Part shown: one piece after another, positions 1-8,470 of the stretch
Layout: the number at the start of each line of letters is the position of its first letter
Position numbering within the stretch: the first letter of the stretch is position 1
Assembly: GCA_050331455.1 (NCBI GenBank)
Contig: JBHJGV010000016.1
Coordinates: forward strand, 1-64,000
Length of the DNA: 64,000 bases
Direction: 5' to 3'
DNA from: CAYUYV01 sp050331455
GTDB taxonomy: Bacteria; Pseudomonadota; Alphaproteobacteria; JAJFIK01
Program-made: the position numbers and the translations under genes
Notes under the pieces: model-generated
Database searches by the model: none
Told to the model about the DNA's origin: nothing
What the model saw: the letters and a program-made list of their open reading frames with translations, nothing else

Positions 1-1
1 C

Positions 2-493
2 CCCCGCGCCGCTCTTCCCCAGCCCGGGGCCGGGGCCAACGGGCTGGCCGCCCGCGGGGCGGCCGCCGGGGCCGAGGCCCGGGTCGCGGAGGTCTCTGCG
101 GAGCGCCAGGCCGAACTCGTGGACCGATATTCCGTAAGGGCCCCTTTTTCCGGCGTCATCATCGACAAAAACGCGCAGGTGGGCGAGATCATTTCGCCAA
201 CCTCGGCCGGCGGCGGCTTCACCCGGACCGGGGTCTACACCCTCGTCGATATGGAGTCCCTGGAAATCGAAGTCGACGTGAATGAAGGCCAGATCCAGAA
301 CGTGTCTCCCGGTCAGTCGGCGACTGCCGTGCTCGACGCTTATCCGGATGTGGATTTTCCGGCCACGGTGATTGCCATTATTCCGACCGCGAACCGGGAC
401 CGGGCGACCATTCAGGTCCGCGTCGGCTTTGACCAGCTCGACCCCCGCATTCTGCCGGAAATGGCCGCCAAAGTGACTTTTGCCCTTGAGTGA
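2..493 (+). CDS. Efflux ABC/RND periplasmic adaptor, HlyD/MacA family (C-terminal part)
   Basis: The 5' end lies outside the window; the reading frame is open from base 2, so 163 C-terminal residues are visible. The first ~40 residues are Ala/Glu/Arg-rich, as in the hairpin of membrane-fusion proteins. Next comes a lipoyl-like half motif (YSVRAPFSGVI, near bases 125-157) and then a beta-barrel segment with DVNEGQIQNVSPGQSA and a closing domain ending VTFALE. MacA/HlyD adaptors bridge an inner-membrane transporter to the outer membrane or cell surface. The ABC ATPase and two FtsX-type permeases follow immediately, so this is most likely the first gene of a four-gene transport operon. The substrate cannot be told from sequence. 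Confidence 0.88.
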   Translation, partial: PRAALPQPGAGANGLAARGAAAGAEARVAEVSAERQAELVDRYSVRAPFSGVIIDKNAQVGEIISPTSAGGGFTRTGVYTLVDMESLEIEVDVNEGQIQNVSPGQSATAVLDAYPDVDFPATVIAIIPTANRDRATIQVRVGFDQLDPRILPEMAAKVTFALE

Positions 494-578
494 CCTTTGC
501 CCTTGAGTGACGTGAGCGCGCGCGGCTTTGGACACGAGTCGCACAATTCCGATGGTCCGACCCAGGAGAGACGACCCC

Positions 579-1283
579 ATGGCCCTCGATCACACCGACG
601 CCCTCATCCAACTGGAGGACGTGACGAAACAATACGCCCGCGGCAAGGAGACCGTGACCATTTTCGATCACTTGAACATGGTCATCCCCAAGGGCGATTT
701 CATCGCCATCATGGGGCCCTCCGGGTCCGGAAAGACAACCCTGCTCAATCTTCTGGGCGGCCTCGACAAGCCCAACAGCGGCAGCATCACCTTCGATGGG
801 GCGCCGATCCACACCCTGAGCCAGGGGCGCCTCGCGGCCTGGCGGGCCGCCCATGTGGGCTTCATCTTCCAGTTCTACAATCTCATGCCGACCATGAGCG
901 CGGCGAAGAATGTGGAAATTCCCCTTCTTCTCACCCGGCTCGGCGGCGGCGAGCGCAAACGCCGGGTGCAGACCGCCCTCGACCTTGTCGGCCTGAAGGA
1001 CCGGGCCCGTTTCCGCCCGCGCGAACTCTCTGGCGGCCAACAGCAGCGGGTGGCCATCGCCCGGGCCGTGATCGCCGACCCCCAGCTTATCCTCGCCGAC
1101 GAACCGACCGGGGACCTGGACCGTGCCACCGGTGTTGAGATTTTGGAATTGCTCCAGCAGCTCAATCGGGACCTCGGCAAGACCATTGTGATGGTCACCC
1201 ACGATCCTGAGGCAGCCACCTTCGCCCGGCGGACCTTGCATCTTGACAAGGGCCATTTTGAGGAACGGGAGCTTGCCCAATGA
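579..1283 (+). CDS. ABC transporter ATP-binding protein, MacB/LolD type
   Basis: This 234-residue ATPase has Walker A GPSGSGKTT (46-54), Q-loop Gln at FIFQFYN (about 95-101), signature LSGGQQQR (150-157), Walker B LILADEP (170-176) and a switch His in VTHDP (near 208). Length and motifs fit the LolD/MacB/FtsE group that energises FtsX-type permeases. The ATG at 579 is chosen because an AGGAG stands at 563-567; an in-frame ATG at 528 has no comparable ribosome site. The stop overlaps the start of the next gene (ATGA at 1280-1283), which indicates translational coupling with the permease. Confidence 0.93.
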   Translation: MALDHTDALIQLEDVTKQYARGKETVTIFDHLNMVIPKGDFIAIMGPSGSGKTTLLNLLGGLDKPNSGSITFDGAPIHTLSQGRLAAWRAAHVGFIFQFYNLMPTMSAAKNVEIPLLLTRLGGGERKRRVQTALDLVGLKDRARFRPRELSGGQQQRVAIARAVIADPQLILADEPTGDLDRATGVEILELLQQLNRDLGKTIVMVTHDPEAATFARRTLHLDKGHFEERELAQ

Positions 1284-2434
1284 AGGATCTCGGTCTCGTC
1301 TTCAACGGGCTGTTCCGAAAGACCTTCCGCAGCCTCCTCCTTATCCTGGCGATTTTCGTGGCCTTCCTGATTTTCGGTGTCCTGGCGAGTTTCGACGCGG
1401 CCCTCAACGCCGATTCTGACATGGCGGCTGACGACCGCCTGGTTGTCACCAACAAGATCAATTTCACCCAGCCCCTGCCCATCGCCTATGTGAACCGCGT
1501 TGAGGCCCTGCCGGGTGTGGACCGGGTCAGCTATACCCAGTGGTTCGGATCCTATTACCAGGAGCAGCGCAATTTCATTGTCGGTTTCGCCGTCGATCCG
1601 GAGTCTTACCTCGACATCTATGACGAATATCTTCTGTCTCCGGAGGAGAAGAAAGCCTTTCTCGAAGACCAGTCGAGCCTCCTGGTGGGCCGTGAAGTCG
1701 CCGAGCGCTATGGCTGGTCTGTCGGCGATCAGATCCCGATCATGACGAATATCTGGACACGCCAGGACGGCTCCATGAGCTGGCCCTTTACCATCCGCGC
1801 CATCTTTGATGGGGCCGAGTCCCAGACCAGTACCAATGCCATTTTCCTTCACTTCAAATATCTCAATGAGGGCCGGTCCTTCTCCCGTGATTTTATCGGT
1901 AACGTCATTGTGCGGACGACGTCGCCGGACGTGAATGAGCGGGTGATCGAGAGCATTGACACCCTGTTCGCCAATTCCCGCTTCGAGACGCGGACCACGA
2001 CGGAAGCCGCGTTCCAGGCGGCCTTTGTCACCCAGCTCGGCAATGTCGCCTTGATCATCACCAGCGTGACCGCGGCGGCCTTTGTCACAATTTTGCTGAT
2101 TGTCGGCAATGCCATGGCCGGCAGCGTGCGTGAGCGCACCCGGGAGATCGCCATCCTAAAGACCCTTGGCTTTTCGGGCGGGCGGATCGGGCGCATCGTC
2201 TTCGGTGAAACTCTGGTTCTTTCCCTTTTGGGCGGCGGTCTCGGCCTTGTGGGCGCCATTGGGGCGGCATCGGCCCTGTCCGGGGGCGGCGGCTTCTTCA
2301 GCAATTTGATCGTCACCCCCGGAATCCTGGCAACAGGGGGTGTGCTGATCGTTGCGCTGGCGCTGGCAACGGCGGCGATTCCGGTGTTCCTGGCATTCCG
2401 CCTCAGCATTATCACCGCCTTGGGACGGGAGTGA
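1280..2434 (+). CDS. ABC transporter permease, FtsX/MacB-like
   Basis: The 384-residue protein has an N-terminal membrane helix (residues ~13-35, SLLLILAIFVAFLIFGVL), a periplasmic domain of about 220 residues, then three C-terminal membrane helices. The segment REIAILKTLGFS precedes the second C-terminal helix and is the typical FtsX coupling region. It starts in an ATGA overlap with the ATPase and ends next to the second permease, so the two permeases probably form a heterodimer driven by one ATPase. This is the usual DevC/LolC-E topology; the cargo is unknown. Confidence 0.9.
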   Translation: MKDLGLVFNGLFRKTFRSLLLILAIFVAFLIFGVLASFDAALNADSDMAADDRLVVTNKINFTQPLPIAYVNRVEALPGVDRVSYTQWFGSYYQEQRNFIVGFAVDPESYLDIYDEYLLSPEEKKAFLEDQSSLLVGREVAERYGWSVGDQIPIMTNIWTRQDGSMSWPFTIRAIFDGAESQTSTNAIFLHFKYLNEGRSFSRDFIGNVIVRTTSPDVNERVIESIDTLFANSRFETRTTTEAAFQAAFVTQLGNVALIITSVTAAAFVTILLIVGNAMAGSVRERTREIAILKTLGFSGGRIGRIVFGETLVLSLLGGGLGLVGAIGAASALSGGGGFFSNLIVTPGILATGGVLIVALALATAAIPVFLAFRLSIITALGRE

Positions 2435-2439
2435 GATCC

Positions 2440-3630
2440 ATGTCGAGCCTTCTGAAACAATCCCGGACGGTTCTGGCGCTTTCTCTCCAGACCCTTCCCC
2501 AACGGTTCTGGTCGTCCCTGTCCACGGTCCTGTCGGTGGCTCTGGTGGTGATCGTGCTGGTGGCCTTCCTGGCCGTCGCGAATGGGTTCGCCGTCGTCCA
2601 GCAGGGCACGGGATCGGATGGGGTGGCCCTGGTCACCCGTTCGGCAACCGACTCGGAGGGCAGCAGTCAGGTCAGCCGGGACCAGCAGCGCCTCATCGAG
2701 GCCGGGCCGGGTATCGCCGCCGGTGCGGACGGCACGCCCATTGTGTCTCCCGAACTTTATGTCATCGTGGACGGCTATAAGCGTGCCAACGCTTCGCCGG
2801 TCAATCTGCCCCTGCGCGGCATGACCCAGCGTGGCCCCAGCCTGCGGGATGACTTCGAGATCGTCGAGGGCCGGATGTTCGATCCGGGGACCAACGAACT
2901 TATTGTCGGTCAGGGTATCCTGCGGGAGTTTTCCGGCTTCGATCTGGGGCAGGAAGTGCGCTTCGGCACCACGGTCTGGACCATTGTGGGCGTCTTTTCC
3001 GTGGGCGGAAGCGTGTTCGACAGCGAGTTGTGGGCCGATCTGGGCGTCGTGCAGAACCTCTTCAATCGCGGGTCCTCGGTCCAGGTCGTCCGGGCCCGTC
3101 TTTCCGGTGATCCGGAAACGAGCCTGAAGGCGCTCGGCGATTACCTCGACGAAGACCCCAGACTGAAACTCGCCGCCCAGACGGAGAAGGCCTATTACGC
3201 CGATCAGGCCTCGGGCCTTTCCACCCTGGTGATGTTTGGTTGGGCTATCGCGGTCACCCTGTCCGTGGGCGCGCTCGCCGGCGCGATCAACACCATGTAT
3301 GCGGCCATCGAGGCCCGCGCGCGCGAAATGGCCACCCTGCGGGCGATCGGCTTTGGCGGGGTTTCCGCCTTTGTGGCGGCCATGGTGGAATCGCTGCTGT
3401 TGTCCCTGCTGGGCGGTCTTGTCGGTTGCGGCGCGGCCTATCTTGTGTTCGATGGCGTCAGTGCATCCACCTTGGGCAGCAGCTTCACCCAGGTTGTGTT
3501 CGCCTTTGCGGTCAGCCCGGCGCTTTTCGTCAGTGGCTTGACCATTGCCCTCGCCATCGGCTTTGTCGGCGGCCTGTTTCCCGCATTGTCGGCGGCGCGC
3601 CAGAAAGTGCTTCAGCTCGGCGCCCGATGA
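2440..3630 (+). CDS. ABC transporter permease, FtsX/MacB-like (second subunit)
   Basis: This is the partner of the preceding permease, with one N-terminal helix (residues ~20-45), a large extracytoplasmic domain, then three helices from about residue 265. It carries the FtsX-type segment REMATLRAIGFGG before the third helix. I prefer the ATG at 2440, since GGGA at 2427-2430 lies 9 bases before it; a GTG at 2431 overlapping the upstream stop would add three residues. It closes the adaptor-ATPase-permease-permease operon. Transcription probably stops in the next 60 bases or runs into the small downstream gene; I see no clear hairpin. Confidence 0.9.
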   Translation: MSSLLKQSRTVLALSLQTLPQRFWSSLSTVLSVALVVIVLVAFLAVANGFAVVQQGTGSDGVALVTRSATDSEGSSQVSRDQQRLIEAGPGIAAGADGTPIVSPELYVIVDGYKRANASPVNLPLRGMTQRGPSLRDDFEIVEGRMFDPGTNELIVGQGILREFSGFDLGQEVRFGTTVWTIVGVFSVGGSVFDSELWADLGVVQNLFNRGSSVQVVRARLSGDPETSLKALGDYLDEDPRLKLAAQTEKAYYADQASGLSTLVMFGWAIAVTLSVGALAGAINTMYAAIEARAREMATLRAIGFGGVSAFVAAMVESLLLSLLGGLVGCGAAYLVFDGVSASTLGSSFTQVVFAFAVSPALFVSGLTIALAIGFVGGLFPALSAARQKVLQLGAR

Positions 3631-3691
3631 GGCGTCTTTGCGGCGGATCCTTTAGGGGCCCGCCGGCTCGCCGTCGATTTTGGAGATCCTC

Positions 3692-4144
3692 TTGGCCCTG
3701 ATCCTTGAATTTCCCTATGATGAAGACTTGCGGCGGGAGGCTGAAGCGCTGCCCGGCGCGGATGTCTCGGTGGTGGATGAACTTGACGGGGAAGATGCGG
3801 AGGTCATCCGCGTGGTGTTCGAGTTCTTCTCCGATCCGGTCAAGGCCTCAGCCAGCGTCGCGGCCGTGACGGCCAGCGTCGCGACAACCCTGGCCAGCGT
3901 GAACGAGATCATCGACAATATCGAAAAGCTCGTTGAGCGAGTCATGTCCCGCGAGACGGGCGAGACGGGTCAGGCGGCGCTCTACGAAGGCCCCAAGGTT
4001 GTTGTCGATCCGGCGACGCCGGACGGGGAGCGCGCGACATTTTTCGAGGATTTGCGCAGAAGCGCCCATGCGAGCGCCCATGCTCACGGGAAGGGCGCAG
4101 GGGAGGGGGACAGCCATGTTCGGGACGCCGAGCCATCCGAGTGA
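3692..4144 (+). CDS. Small protein of unknown function, partner of the HEIGH peptidase
   Basis: I do not recognise this 150-residue protein. The N-terminal ~45 residues look like a small alpha/beta unit (LILEFPYDEDLRREAEALPG) followed by acidic residues. Then comes an alanine/serine-rich stretch (SVAAVTASVATTLASVNEI, near residues 55-75) that could be an amphipathic or membrane-associated helix, then a predicted coiled helix (IIDNIEKLVERV). The C-terminus is low-complexity, rich in His, Ala and Gly. The start is uncertain: a TTG at 3692 has GGAG seven bases upstream, and another in-frame TTG at 3680 is possible. Its last 29 bases overlap the following peptidase gene, so the two are almost certainly co-translated. 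The layout resembles small adaptor plus peptidase effector pairs, but that is inference. Confidence 0.6.
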   Translation: MALILEFPYDEDLRREAEALPGADVSVVDELDGEDAEVIRVVFEFFSDPVKASASVAAVTASVATTLASVNEIIDNIEKLVERVMSRETGETGQAALYEGPKVVVDPATPDGERATFFEDLRRSAHASAHAHGKGAGEGDSHVRDAEPSE

Positions 4145-5339
4145 GCTCAGCCACCGCTGCCTGTTCTATCCCCATGATGCCCCGCCGCCCTGGCGCGAAG
4201 GGTGGGAGCGGTTCGACTGGCAGCTCGACACCCTCAAGCAACTCGGTGAAGATTTGTGTCGGGAAGACTTCTCGGTCTTGAGCATGCGGTCCACGGACGC
4301 AAAGGTGGCGGTTCTGCGGCGCCGGTCGGCAAATACGATCCTCTGGGACGAGACCTTTTTCGATTACCTTCAGCGCTTCATGACGGCGCTTGCCGATCCC
4401 AGCCGGGAGAATGTCTGGCGCACCGTGCAGCATTATCTGCTGCACCACCTCGCGGAGCTGTTCGTCCTGCGCGAGCCGCATCGTTCGCTCCTGTTTCTCG
4501 ATCTTTCGCAAGGCGCGCTGCTCGATGAGCCGATCAAGGGCTTCCGGGCTTCGGACCAGACCATGGCCGATCTGCACAATATGTTCCGCATGGTGCGCAA
4601 TTTCGCCTTGCTGCACGAGATCGGCCACAGCGCCATGGAAAAGCCCGCGCTTTATGACCGGGAGCGGCGCAACCTGGATGCCATCCGCACGGTTTATGGC
4701 CGCATCAAGGATCTTCCGGTCCGGGTTTTCGGCCCGACGCCCCATGCCGATTTTATCGATCTGATCCTGACGCGGTCGGACAATCCGAAGGTCGAGCGCG
4801 AGGTGCTGGCGGATCTTTTCGCCGTGAACATCCTGATCGAGTTCGACATTCAGGGGCTCAAACAGCGCGGGGAACGATCCGAGGAGACCGAGCTTTACCT
4901 GTGCGCCCTGGCCTATAACGCGTTAGCCCTATTCTATTACGTCCAGGCCAGCCTGAACGGGGTGCGGCGCTACTTCATCGATGAAAAGATCCTGGTTCGA
5001 GAGGATCTCGGTGCGGATGATCGCGTCCTCTCCGTCACCGCCCGGGGCGACCTGCGCCTTTATCTGATTGCGCACCATGCTTTTCAGCTTTGCAGCCACG
5101 ACCTGGAGCGCTTTGGGCAGTTCCAACGGCTTCTGGACGACCCGCGCTTTCGCTTCGCCGGCACCTTTCGCGACACACAGCTTCCGCCCTATGAATATCT
5201 CTTGACCATGGATCGGGGGCCCATCGATCGACAGCTTGCGCAGTGGAGCGCACAGATCCCCCGGGAGGAGGCCCTGGCCATGGCGGCGCGCCGCCTCGGT
5301 CTCGCCGATCCGGGCGGCGGCGCCGGGGTCAAGCGCTGA
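4116..5339 (+). CDS. Predicted zinc metallopeptidase with HEIGH motif, family not recognised
   Basis: In this 407-residue protein residues 167-171 are HEIGH, the HExxH zinc site of gluzincin-type peptidases. About 60 residues later VEREVLADLFAVN (226-238) has the E-x5-D-x-F-A pattern that supplies the third ligand and structural residue in ImmA-like and related families. There is no signal peptide or clear membrane helix, so it is probably cytoplasmic. The start ATG at 4116 follows a strong GGGGAGGGGG at 4101-4110; an upstream in-frame ATG at 3933 would lie deep inside the preceding gene and is rejected. Beyond the zinc site I cannot place it in a named family. It overlaps the small upstream gene, which may deliver or restrain it. 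Confidence 0.72.
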   Translation: MFGTPSHPSELSHRCLFYPHDAPPPWREGWERFDWQLDTLKQLGEDLCREDFSVLSMRSTDAKVAVLRRRSANTILWDETFFDYLQRFMTALADPSRENVWRTVQHYLLHHLAELFVLREPHRSLLFLDLSQGALLDEPIKGFRASDQTMADLHNMFRMVRNFALLHEIGHSAMEKPALYDRERRNLDAIRTVYGRIKDLPVRVFGPTPHADFIDLILTRSDNPKVEREVLADLFAVNILIEFDIQGLKQRGERSEETELYLCALAYNALALFYYVQASLNGVRRYFIDEKILVREDLGADDRVLSVTARGDLRLYLIAHHAFQLCSHDLERFGQFQRLLDDPRFRFAGTFRDTQLPPYEYLLTMDRGPIDRQLAQWSAQIPREEALAMAARRLGLADPGGGAGVKR

Positions 5340-5470
5340 AGGCCCGCAGGAGCGAAGCAGCGGCAGGGTCAATCGGGCGTTAAGGCCGGCGTGGAACCAT
5401 GCTGGGAATGACGCGGGCGGACGGCCGGGATGATCGGATCGTCTCCCCATGGGCTTTGCGAAGGTGTTCC

Positions 5471-6187
5471 ATGGCTTTGACCTATTTCATCTGTTCCACG
5501 CCCCGCAGCGGCAGCTCCCTCCTGTCGGAGCTGATGCGCCAAACGGGTCGTCTCGGAAATGCCCAGGAATATCTGAACAAGGATGTTCAGCTGCCTCGTT
5601 ATGCGCGGGATTGGGGCCTCGTCAAACCGGGCGGGCAACTCGATCTGGGCGCCTATCTGCGCGCCGTCCGGTCCAACTCCGCGACCGCGAATGGCGTCTG
5701 CGGCGTCAAGGCCCATTACAGCCAGTTCGCCATGTTCAAAACGCTGACGCCGGTGAAGGCCCTCTTTGAGGAGGCCAGACTGATCTGGATCCGGAGGGAA
5801 GACGTGGTGGCTCAGGCGGTCTCCTTCTATCTCGCGCTGGCGACCAAACAGTGGAGTTCCCTGGATCCGGCCCGGGCCAAGGCACCGGACTTCGATGCGG
5901 CGAAGATCCAGGAGCGGATCGACAATCTCGAAACCCAGAACGCGGCGTGGTCGGCGCTGTTCCGCGATACCGGGCGCGAGCCGCTGACCGTCAGCTATGA
6001 GGCCCTGCTGGAGGATCCTGAGGCGATCCGCACCCAATTGTCCTCTTTTCTCGACCTCGAAATCCCGGTCTTTCCCGATCTGCGCACCGTCGCTCTGAAA
6101 CAGCAGGCCACGGCGCTGAACCGGGACTATGTGGAGCGCTTCAAGCGGCTCCAGGCGGAAAAAAAGGGCCTCCGGGGCGCGGCCTAG
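5471..6187 (+). CDS. Stf0-like sulfotransferase
   Basis: The 238-residue protein begins with TYFICSTPRSGSSLLSEL, the 5'-phosphosulfate-binding loop of PAPS-dependent sulfotransferases in the form typical of the Stf0 (trehalose 2-sulfotransferase) group. IRREDVVAQAVSFYLA (near residues 107-122) matches the 3'-phosphate-binding region of that group. Length is close to Stf0 (about 260). It would transfer sulfate from PAPS to a sugar or glycolipid hydroxyl; the acceptor is unknown and no sugar-modifying neighbour is present. The ATG at 5471 places the PAPS loop at residues 7-16 as in family members; a start at 5399 would add an unrelated 24-residue tail. Confidence 0.85.
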   Translation: MALTYFICSTPRSGSSLLSELMRQTGRLGNAQEYLNKDVQLPRYARDWGLVKPGGQLDLGAYLRAVRSNSATANGVCGVKAHYSQFAMFKTLTPVKALFEEARLIWIRREDVVAQAVSFYLALATKQWSSLDPARAKAPDFDAAKIQERIDNLETQNAAWSALFRDTGREPLTVSYEALLEDPEAIRTQLSSFLDLEIPVFPDLRTVALKQQATALNRDYVERFKRLQAEKKGLRGAA

Positions 6188-6435
6188 GGGACGCGGTCCT
6201 GTGCGAGCGATCAGGGTCCAAGGCCTGGCCGTCGGACCACCCGTGCGGGCCCATGGCGCCCGAGAGGCGCCAAGTCATTGGACGGCAACGGTCGGACCGG
6301 TATGATCAAGTGAACGCGCCGTTCGTTATGAATGTCGCGAAAACATCGCGATGGCGGATTTCGGGCGTGCCGCGCCGGCGGGCGATGGCGCCGGGCTCTC
6401 TCGCGTGAGGGCCCACCACGTAAAGGACCTGGGGA
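6188..6435. promoter_or_regulatory. Leader region of the acyl-CoA carboxylase beta gene with short repeats
   Basis: This 248-base gap holds no gene. It contains a perfect hairpin with arms TGGCGCC/GGCGCCA (6254-6272, loop CGAGA), two copies of GTCGGACC (6231-6238 and 6291-6298), and two TCGCGA hexamers five bases apart (6335-6340 and 6346-6351). The TCGCGA pair is palindromic overall apart from its centre and sits about 85 bases before the carboxylase start, a reasonable place for an operator. I see no promoter good enough to call. Confidence 0.4.
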
Positions 6436-7968
6436 ATGAAAGAGATTTTGCGCGAACTTGAGGAAAAGCGGGCGACGGCGCGCCTGGGCGGGGGACAGGC
6501 TCGCATCGACGCCCAGCATGCGCGGGGCAAGCTGACGGCCCGCGAGCGCATCGAGCTGCTCCTCGATGAGGGGTCCTTTGAGGAATACGACACCTTTGTC
6601 GAGCATCGCGCGACCGAATTCGGCATCGACAAGACCAAGATCCCCGGCGATGGCGTCGTGACCGGTTGGGGCACCATCAACGGGCGCATCGTGTTCGTGT
6701 TCAGCCAGGATTTTACGGTCTTTGGCGGGTCCTTGTCGGAGACCCATGCCGCTAAGATCGCCAAGATCATGGACAAAGCCATGGAGGTGGGTGCGCCCGT
6801 GATCGGCATCAACGACTCCGGCGGCGCGCGCATCCAGGAGGGCGTGGACAGCCTCGCCGGCTATGCCGAAGTCTTCGTCCGCAATGTGCTCGGATCCGGC
6901 GTGATCCCGCAGATTTCGGTCATCATGGGCCCCTGCGCCGGCGGCGCAGTGTACTCCCCGGCCATGACCGACTTCATTTTCATGGTGCAGGACTCTTCCT
7001 ACATGTTCGTCACCGGCCCGGATGTGGTCAAAACGGTGACCCAGGAACAGGTTACGGCGGAGGAACTGGGCGGTGCCGTTACGCACACCAGCAAGTCGTC
7101 CGTCGCCGACGGGGCCTTCGAAAACGATGTCGTCACGTTGAAGCAGATGCGCCGGCTGTTCGACTTCCTGCCTTTGAGCAACAAGGAACGCCCGCCCCAG
7201 CGCGACAGCTTCGATGATCCCGAGCGCCTTGAGATGTCCCTGGACACTCTGGTGCCCAGCAATCCCAACAAGCCCTACGACATGAAGGAACTGATCCTGA
7301 AGGTCGTGGACGAAGGCGATTTCTTCGAGATCCAGGAAAACTTCGCGAAAAACATCGTGACGGGCTTTGCCCGCATCGAAGGCTCGACCGTTGGCGTCGT
7401 GGCCAATCAGCCCATGGTCCTCGCCGGTTGCCTGGACATCGCGGCCAGCCGCAAATCGGCGCGTTTCGTGCGCTTTTGCGACTGCTTTAACATTCCCATC
7501 GTCACCTTCGTGGATGTCCCGGGCTTCCTGCCCGGCACGGCCCAGGAATATGGCGGGCTCATCAAACAGGGCGCGAAGCTGCTCTTTGCCTATACCGAGG
7601 CGACCGTGCCGAAGGTGACCGTGATTACGCGCAAGGCCTATGGCGGCGCCTATGATGTCATGGCCTCGAAGCATCTGCGGGCGGACGTGAACTATGCCTG
7701 GCCGACGGCCGAAATCGCTGTGATGGGCGCGAAGGGGGCCGTTGAGATCATCTTCCGGTCCGAATTGAACGACCCCGATGCGATGGCCCGGCGGACCAAG
7801 GAATATGAGGACGCCTTCGCGAATCCGTTCATCGCGGCCCAGCGCGGGTTCATCGATGAGGTCATCATGCCCCATTCAACGCGCCGCCGCGTCTCGAAGG
7901 CCCTGCGCATGCTGCGCAACAAGGACATCAAGAACCCCGCGAAAAAGCACGACAACATCCCCATGTGA
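6436..7968 (+). CDS. pccB: Acyl-CoA (propionyl-CoA) carboxylase beta subunit, carboxyltransferase
   Basis: The 510-residue length is exactly that of PccB-type carboxyltransferases. The N-terminal half carries GARIQEGVDSLAGYAEVF and GPCAGGAVYSPAMTDF (acyl-CoA pocket and first oxyanion loop). The C-terminal half carries VPGFLPGTAQEYGGLIKQGAK and ITRKAYGGAYDVMASK (biotin pocket and second oxyanion loop). The enzyme moves carboxyl from biotin to propionyl-CoA (or acetyl-CoA), giving methylmalonyl-CoA. The biotin carboxylase/BCCP subunit is encoded alone at 17912, not next to it. A clear rho-independent terminator follows at 8031. Confidence 0.95.
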   Translation: MKEILRELEEKRATARLGGGQARIDAQHARGKLTARERIELLLDEGSFEEYDTFVEHRATEFGIDKTKIPGDGVVTGWGTINGRIVFVFSQDFTVFGGSLSETHAAKIAKIMDKAMEVGAPVIGINDSGGARIQEGVDSLAGYAEVFVRNVLGSGVIPQISVIMGPCAGGAVYSPAMTDFIFMVQDSSYMFVTGPDVVKTVTQEQVTAEELGGAVTHTSKSSVADGAFENDVVTLKQMRRLFDFLPLSNKERPPQRDSFDDPERLEMSLDTLVPSNPNKPYDMKELILKVVDEGDFFEIQENFAKNIVTGFARIEGSTVGVVANQPMVLAGCLDIAASRKSARFVRFCDCFNIPIVTFVDVPGFLPGTAQEYGGLIKQGAKLLFAYTEATVPKVTVITRKAYGGAYDVMASKHLRADVNYAWPTAEIAVMGAKGAVEIIFRSELNDPDAMARRTKEYEDAFANPFIAAQRGFIDEVIMPHSTRRRVSKALRMLRNKDIKNPAKKHDNIPM

Positions 7969-8030
7969 TGCCGTTGCCTCGGGAGATCCGACCCTCCCAT
8001 GCAGGACGTGCTCGATGAGCGACACGGTTG

Positions 8031-8064
8031 CCCCTCCACCCTCGCGGTGGAGGGGTTTTCTTTT
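8031..8064 (+). terminator. Rho-independent terminator after pccB
   Basis: Perfect 10-base-pair stem CCCCTCCACC/GGTGGAGGGG with a five-base loop CTCGC, followed by TTTTCTTTT. It lies 62 bases after the carboxylase stop, the expected place for termination of that transcript. Confidence 0.92.
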
Positions 8065-8317
8065 GCGGTGTTTTGGAGCATGGGATCGCCGTTTCTTGAG
8101 AGACAAAAAGAGAACCGGCCGGTTTCTTGAATGGTTGAGACCGTGTCCCCACAACAAAATATAGAATTGCTTGAATACTGTCTGAGGTGACACCTTCCGG
8201 CGCGGCGTGGATCGACCTGTGCGCCGGTTTGTTGGTGGTTGCCCGTTTGGCGCGTCCATCCCCCTGGTCTGATAGAGCCTTCGAAGGGGGGCTTCCTTTA
8301 TTCCTCAAGCCCCTCTA

Positions 8318-8326
8318 ATATCCGAG
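8318..8326 (+). promoter_or_regulatory. ATATCCGAG repeat, first copy (possible operator half-site)
   Basis: ATATCCGAGT occurs here and again at 8462-8471, with an inverted copy at 8442-8450, all upstream of the glycine/sarcosine methyltransferase. Repetition of one nine-base word three times in 150 non-coding bases suggests a regulator-binding site. This is inferred from the sequence alone. Confidence 0.4.
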
Positions 8327-8441
8327 TACCACCAGCGGTGAATTCAATCACGGGGTTACGACCGCCATCCGACTTGCCCCCCCAACGGCGAAAAGCCTCC
8401 CGCTGTGACCGGTGTCGCCCACAGACACCCGTTGGTCGATC

Positions 8442-8470
8442 CTCGGATATCCCGCGTTTCGATATCCGAG
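8442..8470. promoter_or_regulatory. Perfect inverted repeat CTCGGATATC/GATATCCGAG
   Basis: Two perfect ten-base arms (8442-8451 and 8461-8470) are separated by nine bases (CCGCGTTTC). One arm repeats the ATATCCGAG word seen at 8318. It lies about 130 bases before the methyltransferase start. It could be an operator dyad for an osmotic regulator or an RNA hairpin in the leader; no T-run follows, so it is not a terminator. Confidence 0.5.

Noticed and set aside
378..1280. Long minus-strand frames opposite the ABC transporter, and similar long frames opposite most genes
   Set aside because: They mirror the codon bias of high-GC genes, lack ribosome sites and protein motifs, and lie opposite recognised genes.
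7969..8030. A possible small gene starting ATGAGCGACACGG around 8016
   Set aside because: The frame runs through the pccB terminator hairpin, so it is unlikely to be translated.
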